A stretch of 64,000 nt of DNA, taken from assembly GCF_012163135.1 (NCBI RefSeq), contig NZ_JAAVUP010000001.1, positions 1-64,000 of the forward strand. Reading direction: 5' to 3'. The notes under the pieces were generated by a model. The model saw only the letters and a program-made list of their open reading frames with translations. It was not told the origin of the DNA and did no database searches. This DNA comes from Neoroseomonas oryzicola. Lineage in GTDB: Bacteria > Pseudomonadota > Alphaproteobacteria > Acetobacterales > Acetobacteraceae. A program made the translations under genes and the position numbers. Below, piece after piece: positions 18,350 through 24,780 of this stretch. Every line of letters begins with the position of its first letter. Positions within the stretch are counted from its first letter, which is position 1.

Positions 18350-18395
18350 GCGGCGTCACTCCGCCGCTGAGCGGCGTCACTCCGCCGCCAGCGGC
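18341..18395. repeat. 21-bp tandem duplication spanning two convergent stops
   Basis: The unit CGCCGCTGAGCGGCGTCACTC occurs twice without mismatch (18341-18361 and 18362-18382), followed by a partial third copy. Each unit holds a near-palindrome (CGCCGCT-G-AGCGGCG). The repeat carries the stop of the 110-aa gene and lies at the stop of the convergent luciferase-like gene, so it may act as a small two-way hairpin terminator. Confidence 0.8.
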
Positions 18396-19429
18396 ACCCC
18401 GTCCGACCTGATCCCGAACACCTCGGCGAGCAGCGTGTAGGAGCGCCGCCGGGCCACCGGGTCGTGGCAATGCGTGATGACGGCGAATTCGGCGATGCCA
18501 CCATGGGCGGCCGACAGTGCCTCCAGCTTCGCCTTCACCTGTTCCGGCGTGCCGACCATCGCCGCCTCGCGCATCTTCTCGACGCGGGCGAGTTCGAGGT
18601 CGGAATACTGGTACTCCTCCGCCTCCTCGACGCTCGGCAGCGGGAGGTAGAGCCCCCGGTCGCGCTTCAGCCGCCAGAGTTCGCGCGAGCGGAACAGCCG
18701 CTTCGCCTCGGCTTCCGTGTCCGCGACCAGGCAATAGACGCCGAGTGCCGGATGCGGCGCGACGAGCCGCCCCGGCATGTCGGGCTTCGGCTCGAAGGCC
18801 TCGCGATAGACCGCGATGGCCTGCTCCGAGCCTCCGCCATCCGAGAAGAAATGCGCGAAGCAGTAGGGAAGGCCGAAATAGCCCGCGACCTGCGCGCCGT
18901 AGTCGGACGACCCCAGGATCCACATCTCCGGACGCGTCGCGACGTTGGGCTGGGCGACGATGTTCCGGAAGGGATGGTTCTCGGGCAGCCCGTCCCCGTG
19001 CCAGCCCATCACCTCCATCACCTGCGCCGGGAAACGGTCGGCGGCCTGGTTGGCGTTCGGGTTCAGCGCGAAGGCGGTGCGCCCGTCGGACCCCGGCGCG
19101 CGACCGACGCCCAGGTCGATCCGCCCCGGCGCGATGGCCTCGAGCACCCGGAACTGCTCCGCGACCTTCAAGGAGGAGTAGTGCGGCAGCATCACGCCCG
19201 CCGAACCGACGCGGATGCGCTGCGTCGTCGCCGCGATGGCCGCGATCAGGATCTCGGGCGCCGCGCCGGCGTGGGACGCGCTGTTGTGGTGTTCCGCGCA
19301 CCAGTAGCGCCGGAAGCCCAGCGCGTCGCAATGCCGCGCGAGGGCCAGGGTCTCCCGGATCGCCTCGCCCGGCGTGCGGCCCGAGGCGACGGAGGACTGG
19401 TCGAGGACGGAAAGGGTGAAGCCGCTCAT
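18377..19429 (-). CDS. LLM-class flavin-dependent oxidoreductase
   Basis: 350 aa luciferase-like monooxygenase. Family blocks are LSVLDQSSVASGRTPGEAI at the N-terminus, RYWCAEHHNSASHAGAAPEI near 42-62, GSAGVMLPHYSSLKVAEQFR, and GRIDLGVGRAPGSD. This is the MsnO8-like subgroup of single-component LLM proteins, which use FMNH2 or F420; FMN is expected here. The substrate is unknown. Nothing nearby encodes a dedicated flavin reductase. Confidence 0.88.
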   Translation of the reverse strand: MSGFTLSVLDQSSVASGRTPGEAIRETLALARHCDALGFRRYWCAEHHNSASHAGAAPEILIAAIAATTQRIRVGSAGVMLPHYSSLKVAEQFRVLEAIAPGRIDLGVGRAPGSDGRTAFALNPNANQAADRFPAQVMEVMGWHGDGLPENHPFRNIVAQPNVATRPEMWILGSSDYGAQVAGYFGLPYCFAHFFSDGGGSEQAIAVYREAFEPKPDMPGRLVAPHPALGVYCLVADTEAEAKRLFRSRELWRLKRDRGLYLPLPSVEEAEEYQYSDLELARVEKMREAAMVGTPEQVKAKLEALSAAHGGIAEFAVITHCHDPVARRRSYTLLAEVFGIRSDGVPLAAE

Positions 19430-19485
19430 GGCGGCAGGCTAGACCGGAATGCGCCGCGACGGCACCGCCCCCCGCGGCGGTCCCG

Positions 19486-19749
19486 TCAGGCGACGTCGGC
19501 GCGCCGCATCTCCGAACCGACGCTCGCGAGGACGGCGAGCGTCGCGGCGCGGCGCGGCCCCGGCGGCGACGCCTTGGCCTCGGCCTCGGCCAGCATGGCG
19601 TCGAGATCGGCCCCCACCGGTCGCGGCACGTCATACAGGGCGAGAAGGCGGCGGATCTCCTCGTAGCGACGGAACATCGTCGATGCGCGGAGTTCCTCGA
19701 GAAGCGCGACCTCCTCGCGATGGAGAGAGGCGATCAGGTAGCTGCTCAT
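19486..19749 (-). CDS. Small helical hypothetical protein
   Basis: 87 aa, rich in Ala, Glu, Arg and Leu, with a likely two-helix start (ASLHREEVALLEELRASTMF, then YEEIRRLLALYDV). A GGGGG tract serves as a weak ribosome site 6-10 nt upstream. There is no signal peptide or membrane span. Its upstream region is the most AT-rich spot in the window. No family recognised. Confidence 0.5.
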   Translation of the reverse strand: MSSYLIASLHREEVALLEELRASTMFRRYEEIRRLLALYDVPRPVGADLDAMLAEAEAKASPPGPRRAATLAVLASVGSEMRRADVA

Positions 19750-19775
19750 TGTTCCCCCAAACTGGAGCGGCGTCC

Positions 19776-19812
19776 GATTCTATGAATAAAGAATCAACAT
19801 AATCAATTGCTT
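19776..19812. promoter_or_regulatory. AT-rich island upstream of the 87-aa gene
   Basis: About 37 bp with strongly raised A+T (including ATGAATAAAGAATCAACATA) lie between the 87-aa gene and guanine deaminase. I cannot place convincing -35 and -10 boxes with standard spacing. The contrast with flanking GC-rich DNA suggests a promoter or nucleoid-protein site for one or both divergent genes. The rest of the 265-bp gap shows nothing recognisable. Confidence 0.35.
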
Positions 19813-20014
19813 GTGGGATGCGGTGCGGAAGCAGGTCGAACGCTAGATCTGGTGGGTCGCGTCGGGTGCGACCGCAGCATCTTGTTCCCGTATTGGTTGT
19901 CCTGTCCGGATTCGCATTCGCGCGATGGGTGTAGAGCATCTCATTGCCGCCACGCTGTTGCGCCGGCGCCACGGTGCCCGGCTATGCTGGCCGCGTCGGA
20001 TCGGGGCGGGGCGG

Positions 20015-20482
20015 ATGGACGAGGCGAGCTTCATGCGGCGGGCGATCGCGCTGTCCTGCCAGGGCGTCGCGGAGGGCGGCGGGCCCTTTGGCGCAGTCGT
20101 GGTGAAGGACGGCGTCATCGTGGGCGAGGGCCGCAACGCCGTCGTGCCGACGCGCGACCCGACCGCCCATGCCGAGGTCGTCGCGATCCGCGGCGCCTGT
20201 GCCGCGCTCGGCACCCACGACCTGACCGGCGCCGTCATCTACACCAGCTGCGAGCCCTGCCCGATGTGCCTCGGCGCCGTCTGGTGGGCGCGCATCGGGG
20301 AGATCGTCTACGCGAACGACCGGGCGGACGCCGCGGCCATCGGCTTCGACGACGCGGCGATCTACGAGGAGGTCTGCCTGCCCATCGCGGCCCGGCGCCT
20401 GCCGCTGCGCCGCTTCCTCGCTGAGGAGGCGATCGAGGCCTTCCGCCTGTGGGACGCCAAGCCCGACAAGGTGCCCTATTGA
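20015..20482 (+). CDS. guaD: Guanine deaminase (CDA-fold)
   Basis: 155 aa, nearly the same length as the 156-aa Bacillus subtilis enzyme. It converts guanine to xanthine and ammonia. The zinc site is H52 and E54 in PTAHAEVVAI plus C82 and C85 in TSCEPCPMC. A GFDDAAIYEE segment and C-terminal DKVPY match the guanine-specific subgroup rather than tRNA adenosine deaminases. I chose ATG 20015 over one 90 bp upstream because the extra residues are unlike the family. It supplies xanthine to the purine route whose urate steps are at 2.7-4.3 kb. Confidence 0.85.
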   Translation: MDEASFMRRAIALSCQGVAEGGGPFGAVVVKDGVIVGEGRNAVVPTRDPTAHAEVVAIRGACAALGTHDLTGAVIYTSCEPCPMCLGAVWWARIGEIVYANDRADAAAIGFDDAAIYEEVCLPIAARRLPLRRFLAEEAIEAFRLWDAKPDKVPY

Positions 20483-20958
20483 CCGGCGCCCCGCCGCCCG
20501 ACGCCGTGGTGCTGTCCGTGCAGGGCGTGCGCGGCGCGCTCGACGGGATGCGCGTCGAGCAGGCGCTGCGCGGCATCGACCCCGGCGCGCAACTCTGGAC
20601 CAACTGGCCGGAGGGGCTGGTCGCGGCGCGCTCCGTCCAGCCGGCCGAGGCGCTGCGCGAGGCCGTGCAGGATGCCGGCTTCATAGCCGCGCTGCGCCTC
20701 GGCATCCCGGCCGCGCCCGAGCGCGGCATCGGCGAGATGATCCTGCGCGTCATCGGCTTCACCTTCGCGGGCTTCGTGCTCGGCGGGCTGGCCGGCGCGG
20801 CCTTCGGCATCGCGATGCTGATGCTCGATCCGTCCTGCAACGCGCCGGGGGATTCCGGCGGCTGCGCCATGGGCATTCCGATGATCGCCATCGGCGCATC
20901 GATGCTCGGCGCGCCGGTCGGCTTCGTGCTGGCCTTCCTCCGCCGGCGGCGGCGATGA
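20479..20958 (+). CDS. Cysteine-less HMA-like domain plus two-span membrane protein, copy 1
   Basis: About 159 aa from a TTG that overlaps the guaD stop by four bases (TTGA); an ATG 30 bp upstream is the alternative. Residues ~8-70 have the spacing of a heavy-metal-associated ferredoxin-like domain (VVLSVQGVRG, VEQALRGIDPGA, ALREAVQDAGF) but lack the CxxC metal pair. Two membrane spans follow, joined by a loop holding C-x8-C (CNAPGDSGGC), then a basic tail. It is paralogous to the next gene. No characterised family recognised. Confidence 0.62.
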   Translation: MTGAPPPDAVVLSVQGVRGALDGMRVEQALRGIDPGAQLWTNWPEGLVAARSVQPAEALREAVQDAGFIAALRLGIPAAPERGIGEMILRVIGFTFAGFVLGGLAGAAFGIAMLMLDPSCNAPGDSGGCAMGIPMIAIGASMLGAPVGFVLAFLRRRRR

Positions 20959-20992
20959 TGCGGGCCGGGGCGGACGGCAGGGACCGGGACGG

Positions 20993-21478
20993 ATGACGAT
21001 GCAGCCACCGCCGGGGGCGGTGATCCTGGGACTCTCGGGCCTCAACGTGCCGGCGGACCAGGCGGCGGTGCAGGACGCGATCCGGCGGCTCGACCCGGCG
21101 GCGCAGGTCTGGACGGATTGGGCCGGGGGGCGGATCGCCATCGCCTCGGCCGCGCCAGCGAGGGCGCTGCGCGATGCGGTGCAGGCCATGGGCTACCAAG
21201 CGCAGATCCTGGCCGGGCATCCGCGAGCCAAGGGGACCGTCGCGGGGATGTTCGGCCGGATGCTGCTCTACGCCGTGATCTTCTGCGCGATCGGTCTCGT
21301 CGGCGGCGTGCTGCTCGGCCTGGCGAACTCGCTCCTCAACCCGGATTGCACGCGGCCGGGCAGCAGCGGGAACTGCGCCATCGGGGTCGGCATCTTCGGG
21401 TTGTTGTTCGGCGCGATCGGCTTCCCCGCGGGCGCGGTGGTCGGCCTCATCCACGGCCTGGTGCGGCTCGGACGCTGA
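20993..21478 (+). CDS. Cysteine-less HMA-like domain plus two-span membrane protein, copy 2
   Basis: 161 aa, tandem paralogue of the previous gene, 34 bp downstream. The N-terminal ~75 residues repeat the HMA-like spacing (VILGLSGLNV, VQDAIRRLDPAAQVW, ALRDAVQAMGY) with no metal cysteines. The two C-terminal spans are again linked by an LNPDC...C loop with C-x8-C (CTRPGSSGNC). Conservation of the loop cysteines but not of a CxxC argues that the exported disulfide matters more than metal binding. Function unknown. Confidence 0.65.
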   Translation: MTMQPPPGAVILGLSGLNVPADQAAVQDAIRRLDPAAQVWTDWAGGRIAIASAAPARALRDAVQAMGYQAQILAGHPRAKGTVAGMFGRMLLYAVIFCAIGLVGGVLLGLANSLLNPDCTRPGSSGNCAIGVGIFGLLFGAIGFPAGAVVGLIHGLVRLGR

Positions 21479-21492
21479 CCCCGCGGGGTCAG
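21475..21492. terminator. 18-bp perfect palindrome across two convergent stops
   Basis: CTGACCCCGCGGGGTCAG reads identically on both strands. It contains the stop codon of the second HMA-like gene (21476-21478) and that of the convergent DUF445 gene (21489-21491). As RNA it could fold only into a tight stem, so a weak bidirectional terminator is the likeliest role. Confidence 0.45.
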
Positions 21493-22769
21493 TGAGCGAC
21501 GCCGCCGAAGACCTTTGTCAGCAGCGCGAACAGCGCCCCGCCGGCGAGGAAGCCGACCAGCGTGCCGTTGATGCGGACGTATTGCAGGTCGCGCCCGACG
21601 CGCAGCTCGATCTTCTCGGCCGCCGCCTTCGCATCCCAGTTGCCGACGACGCTGGCGATGAAGTCGGACAGTTGCGCCTGGGCCGAGGGCAGCAGCGTGA
21701 TCAGCACGCCCTCGGTCGCGCGGTTCAGCCTCTCCCGCGCCCCGGCATCCTCGGCGAGCAGCGTGCCCGCATTGGCGAAGACGCCGGTCAGCAGCGCCAC
21801 CGTTCGCCCGTCCGGGCGATGCGCGTCGGCCACCAATGCCGCCCGCAGCCGCGCCCAGACATCGAGCAGCCAGGCCGCGACCGAGGGATGGGCCAGCGCC
21901 TCCCGCAGCACGCGGCCGATCGCCGCGGCGCGCTCGGGGTCGGTCTCGAGCCGTTCGATCTCATGCCCCAGCCATTCGGCGAAGGCGGCGCGGAGGTCGG
22001 AATCCTCGGGCTCGACCTTGTCGAGCTCGGTGTTGATGGCGTGCAGCACGCGCTTGGCCACCGTCGCGCCGGCCAGCCAGCCGATCACCGCGCCGCCCTC
22101 GGCGCGCACGCGCGTCTCGATGGCGCTGCGCAGCGCGTCCTCCCGCGCCGCCATCAGCACCTTCAGCTGGCCGATGGCGAGGCTGAACACCTCCTGGTGC
22201 CGGCCCGAGGCGACGAAGGCCCGCAGCACGCGCGCCACCAGTCGCGCGCCCGCGGGGCCGGAGACGATGCGGGGCAGCAACCGGACCAGCAGCCGGCGCG
22301 CCCGCCCGTCCTCGAGGCTTTCGACCATCTTCGGCAGGCTACGCGCCAGCGCCGCCGCGGCCGGCTTCGACGCCGCCGGGTCGGCCAGGAACTTCTGCAC
22401 GATGCGCGCGAGGTCGAGCCGCCCGATGACACGGCGGACCTCGGCTTCCGTGAACACGTGCGACGAGACAAAGCGCCCGAGCGCCCGGCCGAGCCGTTCC
22501 TTCTGGTTCGGCACGATTGCCGTGTGCGGGATGGGGATGCCCATCGGGTGGCGGAACAGCGCCGTCACCGCGAACCAGTCGGCCAGGCCGCCCACCACGC
22601 CGGCCTTGGCCGAGGCCTGCAGCAGCTCGGTCCAGTAGCCGGGCGGCATGTAGTAGGTGCCGACCAGCAGCCCGCCCATGCCGGCGAGCAGGCCGGTCGC
22701 CAGCATGCGGTGGCGCCGCAATCCGCGGCGGAGGTCGGCGTCGGGGTCGGTCGCGGGGCTGCCCTGCAT
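21489..22769 (-). CDS. DUF445 family membrane protein
   Basis: 426 aa. The N-terminal segment MLATGLLAGMGGLLVGTYYM is followed by AKAGVVGGLADWFAVTALFRHPMGIPIPHTAIVP, the hallmark of DUF445/YjiN proteins. A C-terminal hydrophobic segment (GTLVGFLAGGALFALLTKVF) closes the protein, so both ends are membrane-associated with a long helical middle. Function is unassigned in the literature I know. It diverges from the zinc-type ABC operon across 68 bp. Confidence 0.85.
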   Translation of the reverse strand: MQGSPATDPDADLRRGLRRHRMLATGLLAGMGGLLVGTYYMPPGYWTELLQASAKAGVVGGLADWFAVTALFRHPMGIPIPHTAIVPNQKERLGRALGRFVSSHVFTEAEVRRVIGRLDLARIVQKFLADPAASKPAAAALARSLPKMVESLEDGRARRLLVRLLPRIVSGPAGARLVARVLRAFVASGRHQEVFSLAIGQLKVLMAAREDALRSAIETRVRAEGGAVIGWLAGATVAKRVLHAINTELDKVEPEDSDLRAAFAEWLGHEIERLETDPERAAAIGRVLREALAHPSVAAWLLDVWARLRAALVADAHRPDGRTVALLTGVFANAGTLLAEDAGARERLNRATEGVLITLLPSAQAQLSDFIASVVGNWDAKAAAEKIELRVGRDLQYVRINGTLVGFLAGGALFALLTKVFGGVAH

Positions 22770-22818
22770 GGGTCGCGGAGATAGGGTGCGACGGGCGCCT
22801 TGCCCAGCAGGATCGTAG

Positions 22819-22838
22819 TGTTACATCATATCGTATCA
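22819..22838 (+). promoter_or_regulatory. AT-rich dyad, candidate Zur-type operator
   Basis: TGTTACATCATATCGTATCA is an imperfect dyad of the form TGnTACnnnATnnnGTAnCA in otherwise GC-rich DNA, directly ahead of the metal-type ABC genes. Its position, A+T content and symmetry fit a zinc-uptake regulator site, and it ends on the A of the next ATG. The match to Zur sites is inferred from context; no regulator gene is in the window. Confidence 0.45.
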
Positions 22839-22954
22839 TGTTCGGCTTCCCCGACCCCCTGGCGCTGTCCTCCGGAGCCGCGTCCCGCCTGATGCTGGCG
22901 GGTGGCGTGGCAGCGGTGCTGTGGGCGGGTGTCGCCTGGGCGCTGGCGGCATGA
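22838..22954 (+). CDS. 38-residue membrane peptide ORF ahead of the ABC genes
   Basis: 38 codons, beginning MFGFPDPLALSSGAASRL and ending in one hydrophobic span (LAGGVAAVLWAGVAWALAA). Its stop overlaps the ATPase start by four bases (ATGA), a hallmark of translational coupling. No Shine-Dalgarno is possible in the AT-rich dyad just upstream, so the message would have to be leaderless or the start poorly used. It could be a leader peptide or a small transporter subunit. Whether it is translated is unproven. Confidence 0.45.
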   Translation: MFGFPDPLALSSGAASRLMLAGGVAAVLWAGVAWALAA

Positions 22955-23700
22955 GCACGCATCGCTTCCCGGCGGGCCTGACGCTCGAGAACCTGACGCT
23001 GACTCACGGGCAGCGGCCGGCCGTGCACCACGTCTCGGGCCGTTTCGCGCCGGGGAGCCTGACCGCCGTGGTCGGTCCCAACGGGGCCGGCAAGACGACG
23101 CTGCTGCGGGCCCTCGCCGGGCTTCACAAGCCGGAGAGCGGGCGCATCACCGCCGAGGGCACCGCCCGAATCGCGCTGCTGCCCCAGTTGGCCGCGCTCG
23201 ACCGCGCATTTCCGATCGCCTGTTGCGACGTGGTGATGCAGGGCCTCTGGCCGCGCATCGGCGCCTTCCGTGGTGTCTCTGCCGAGGACCGCCACCGCGC
23301 CGAGCACGCCCTGGCTGCGGTCGGCCTCGGCGGATTCGAGAAGCGGCCGGTCGGGACGCTCTCCGCCGGGCAGACCCAGCGCCTGCTGTTCGCCCGCCTG
23401 CTGGTGCAGGACGCCGACATCCTGCTGCTGGACGAACCCTTCAACGCCGTGGACGCCAAGACCTCGGCAGACCTGCTGCGCCTGGTGCGCGAATGGCACG
23501 GGCAGGGGCGGACGGTGATCGCGGTGCTGCACGACCTCGACCTGGTGGCGCGAGAATTCCCCGAGACGCTGCTGCTGGCGCGCGACGCCATCGCCTGGGG
23601 GCCGACGGCGGAGGCGCTGTCCGCCGCCAATCGCCTGAAGGCGCGCATGATGGCCGAGGCCTGGTCGGAAGAGGCCGAGCACTGCCATCGGGCGGCGTAA
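22951..23700 (+). CDS. znuC: Zinc/manganese-type ABC transporter ATP-binding protein
   Basis: 249 aa ATPase. Walker A GPNGAGKTT is at 42-50, the signature is LSAGQTQRLLFARLL, Walker B ILLLDEPF, and the switch His is in LHDLDLV. The combination with an ABC-3 permease downstream and the likely metalloregulator dyad upstream indicates metal import (zinc most likely, manganese possible). No ZnuA binding-protein gene is adjacent. The permease gene is 158 bp away, separated by a GC-rich palindromic repeat, an unusual gap within such operons. Confidence 0.8.
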   Translation: MSTHRFPAGLTLENLTLTHGQRPAVHHVSGRFAPGSLTAVVGPNGAGKTTLLRALAGLHKPESGRITAEGTARIALLPQLAALDRAFPIACCDVVMQGLWPRIGAFRGVSAEDRHRAEHALAAVGLGGFEKRPVGTLSAGQTQRLLFARLLVQDADILLLDEPFNAVDAKTSADLLRLVREWHGQGRTVIAVLHDLDLVAREFPETLLLARDAIAWGPTAEALSAANRLKARMMAEAWSEEAEHCHRAA

Positions 23701-23705
23701 TGCTT

Positions 23706-23750
23706 GCCTCAAACGCCGGCGCCCGCGTCCGCGGGCTTGGCTTGCGCGCC
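23706..23750 (+). repeat. Dispersed GC-rich palindromic repeat, copy A
   Basis: Between the ABC ATPase and permease genes lies a sequence with the core CCTCAAACGCCGGCGC followed by TCCGCGGGCTTGGCTTGCGC. Related cores occur near 38.3 kb (same strand) and 48.1 kb (opposite strand), always between genes. It looks like a REP or small MITE remnant. The remaining ~110 bp of this gap hold further short palindromes but no convincing gene. Confidence 0.55.
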
Positions 23751-23858
23751 ATGGACTGCTGCGCTGGGCGCAGCGGGCGGTCTGGGCGCGGTCGCGCTTT
23801 GCGCTCCCGGCCCGATGCAGCGCATCGGGCCGCGTTCGGGTGGGGCTGATCGCCTGAC

Positions 23859-24728
23859 ATGTACGATCTGCTGATCGCCCCTTTCGCCGATTTCGGCTTC
23901 CTGCGGCGGGCGCTGGTGGGATGCCTTGCGCTGTCCGTCTCGGCGCCGGTGCTGGGCGTCTTCCTGGTGCTGCGGCGGATGAGCCTCACGGCCGATGTGC
24001 TGGCCCACGGCGCGCTGCCGGGGGTGGCGCTGGCCTTCCTGCTGGCGGGGTTCTCGGCGCCGCTGCTGTGGTTCGGCGGGCTGGTCGCGGGGCTGCTCGT
24101 CGCGGTCGGTGCCGGGGCGCTGTCGCGCGCCACGGGCGGGCGGGAGGACGCGACGCTCGCCGCGCTCTACCTGCTGGCGCTCGGGCTCGGCGTGGCGCTG
24201 ATCTCGATGGGCGGGGGCGGCGGGGCGGACATCACGCACATCCTGTTTGGATCCGTCCTCGGCGTGGACGACCCGGCGCTGCTGTTGATGGCGGGGGTGG
24301 CGACGGTGACGCTCGCGGTGCTGGCCTTCGCCTGGCGGCCGCTGGTCCTGGAATGCTTCGACCCGGCCTTCGCCGCAGCCGCCGGCGCGCGAGGCGGGCT
24401 GTGGCACATGGTCTTCCAGGCGCTGGTCGTCGTGAACGTGCTGTCCGCCTTCCAGGCGCTCGGCACGCTGATGGCCGTGGGGCTGATGATGCTGCCCGCC
24501 ATCGCATCGCGGCACTGGGCGCGGGAGGTCTCGGGCATGGCCTATGCCGCGGTCGGCCTCGCGCTGGTCTCCTCCTATGCCGGCCTCGTGCTGTCCTTCC
24601 ACGCGGATGTGCCGAGCGGACCCGCCATCGTGCTCGTCGCCGGCGGCGCCTGGGCCGTGTCGGTGCTGATCGGCCCGGTCGACGGTCTGCTGCCGCGCCT
24701 GCTGCGGCGGCGGCATCTGGCGGGGTAG
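23859..24728 (+). CDS. znuB: Zinc/manganese-type ABC transporter permease
   Basis: 289 aa integral membrane protein of the ABC-3 family with about eight spans. Family landmarks are RRALVGCLALSVSAPVLGVF, then LRRMSLTADVLAHGALPGVA, which includes the cytoplasmic coupling region, and FQALGTLMAVGLMMLPAIAS. It ends with a basic cytosolic tail (LLRRRHLAG). It should form the channel for the ATPase encoded upstream. Confidence 0.82.
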   Translation: MYDLLIAPFADFGFLRRALVGCLALSVSAPVLGVFLVLRRMSLTADVLAHGALPGVALAFLLAGFSAPLLWFGGLVAGLLVAVGAGALSRATGGREDATLAALYLLALGLGVALISMGGGGGADITHILFGSVLGVDDPALLLMAGVATVTLAVLAFAWRPLVLECFDPAFAAAAGARGGLWHMVFQALVVVNVLSAFQALGTLMAVGLMMLPAIASRHWAREVSGMAYAAVGLALVSSYAGLVLSFHADVPSGPAIVLVAGGAWAVSVLIGPVDGLLPRLLRRRHLAG

Positions 24729-24780
24729 CGAGACCCGTTCCATCCTGGGCGCAACCAATCGCCCCAGGAGGACGTCCCGC

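Noticed and set aside
18341..18395. Possible start of a CRISPR array
   Set aside because: Only two full repeats abut with no spacers, and there are no cas genes in the window.
20015..20482. tRNA-specific adenosine deaminase (TadA)
   Set aside because: The length, GFDD segment and C-terminal DKVPY fit guanine deaminase better than TadA.
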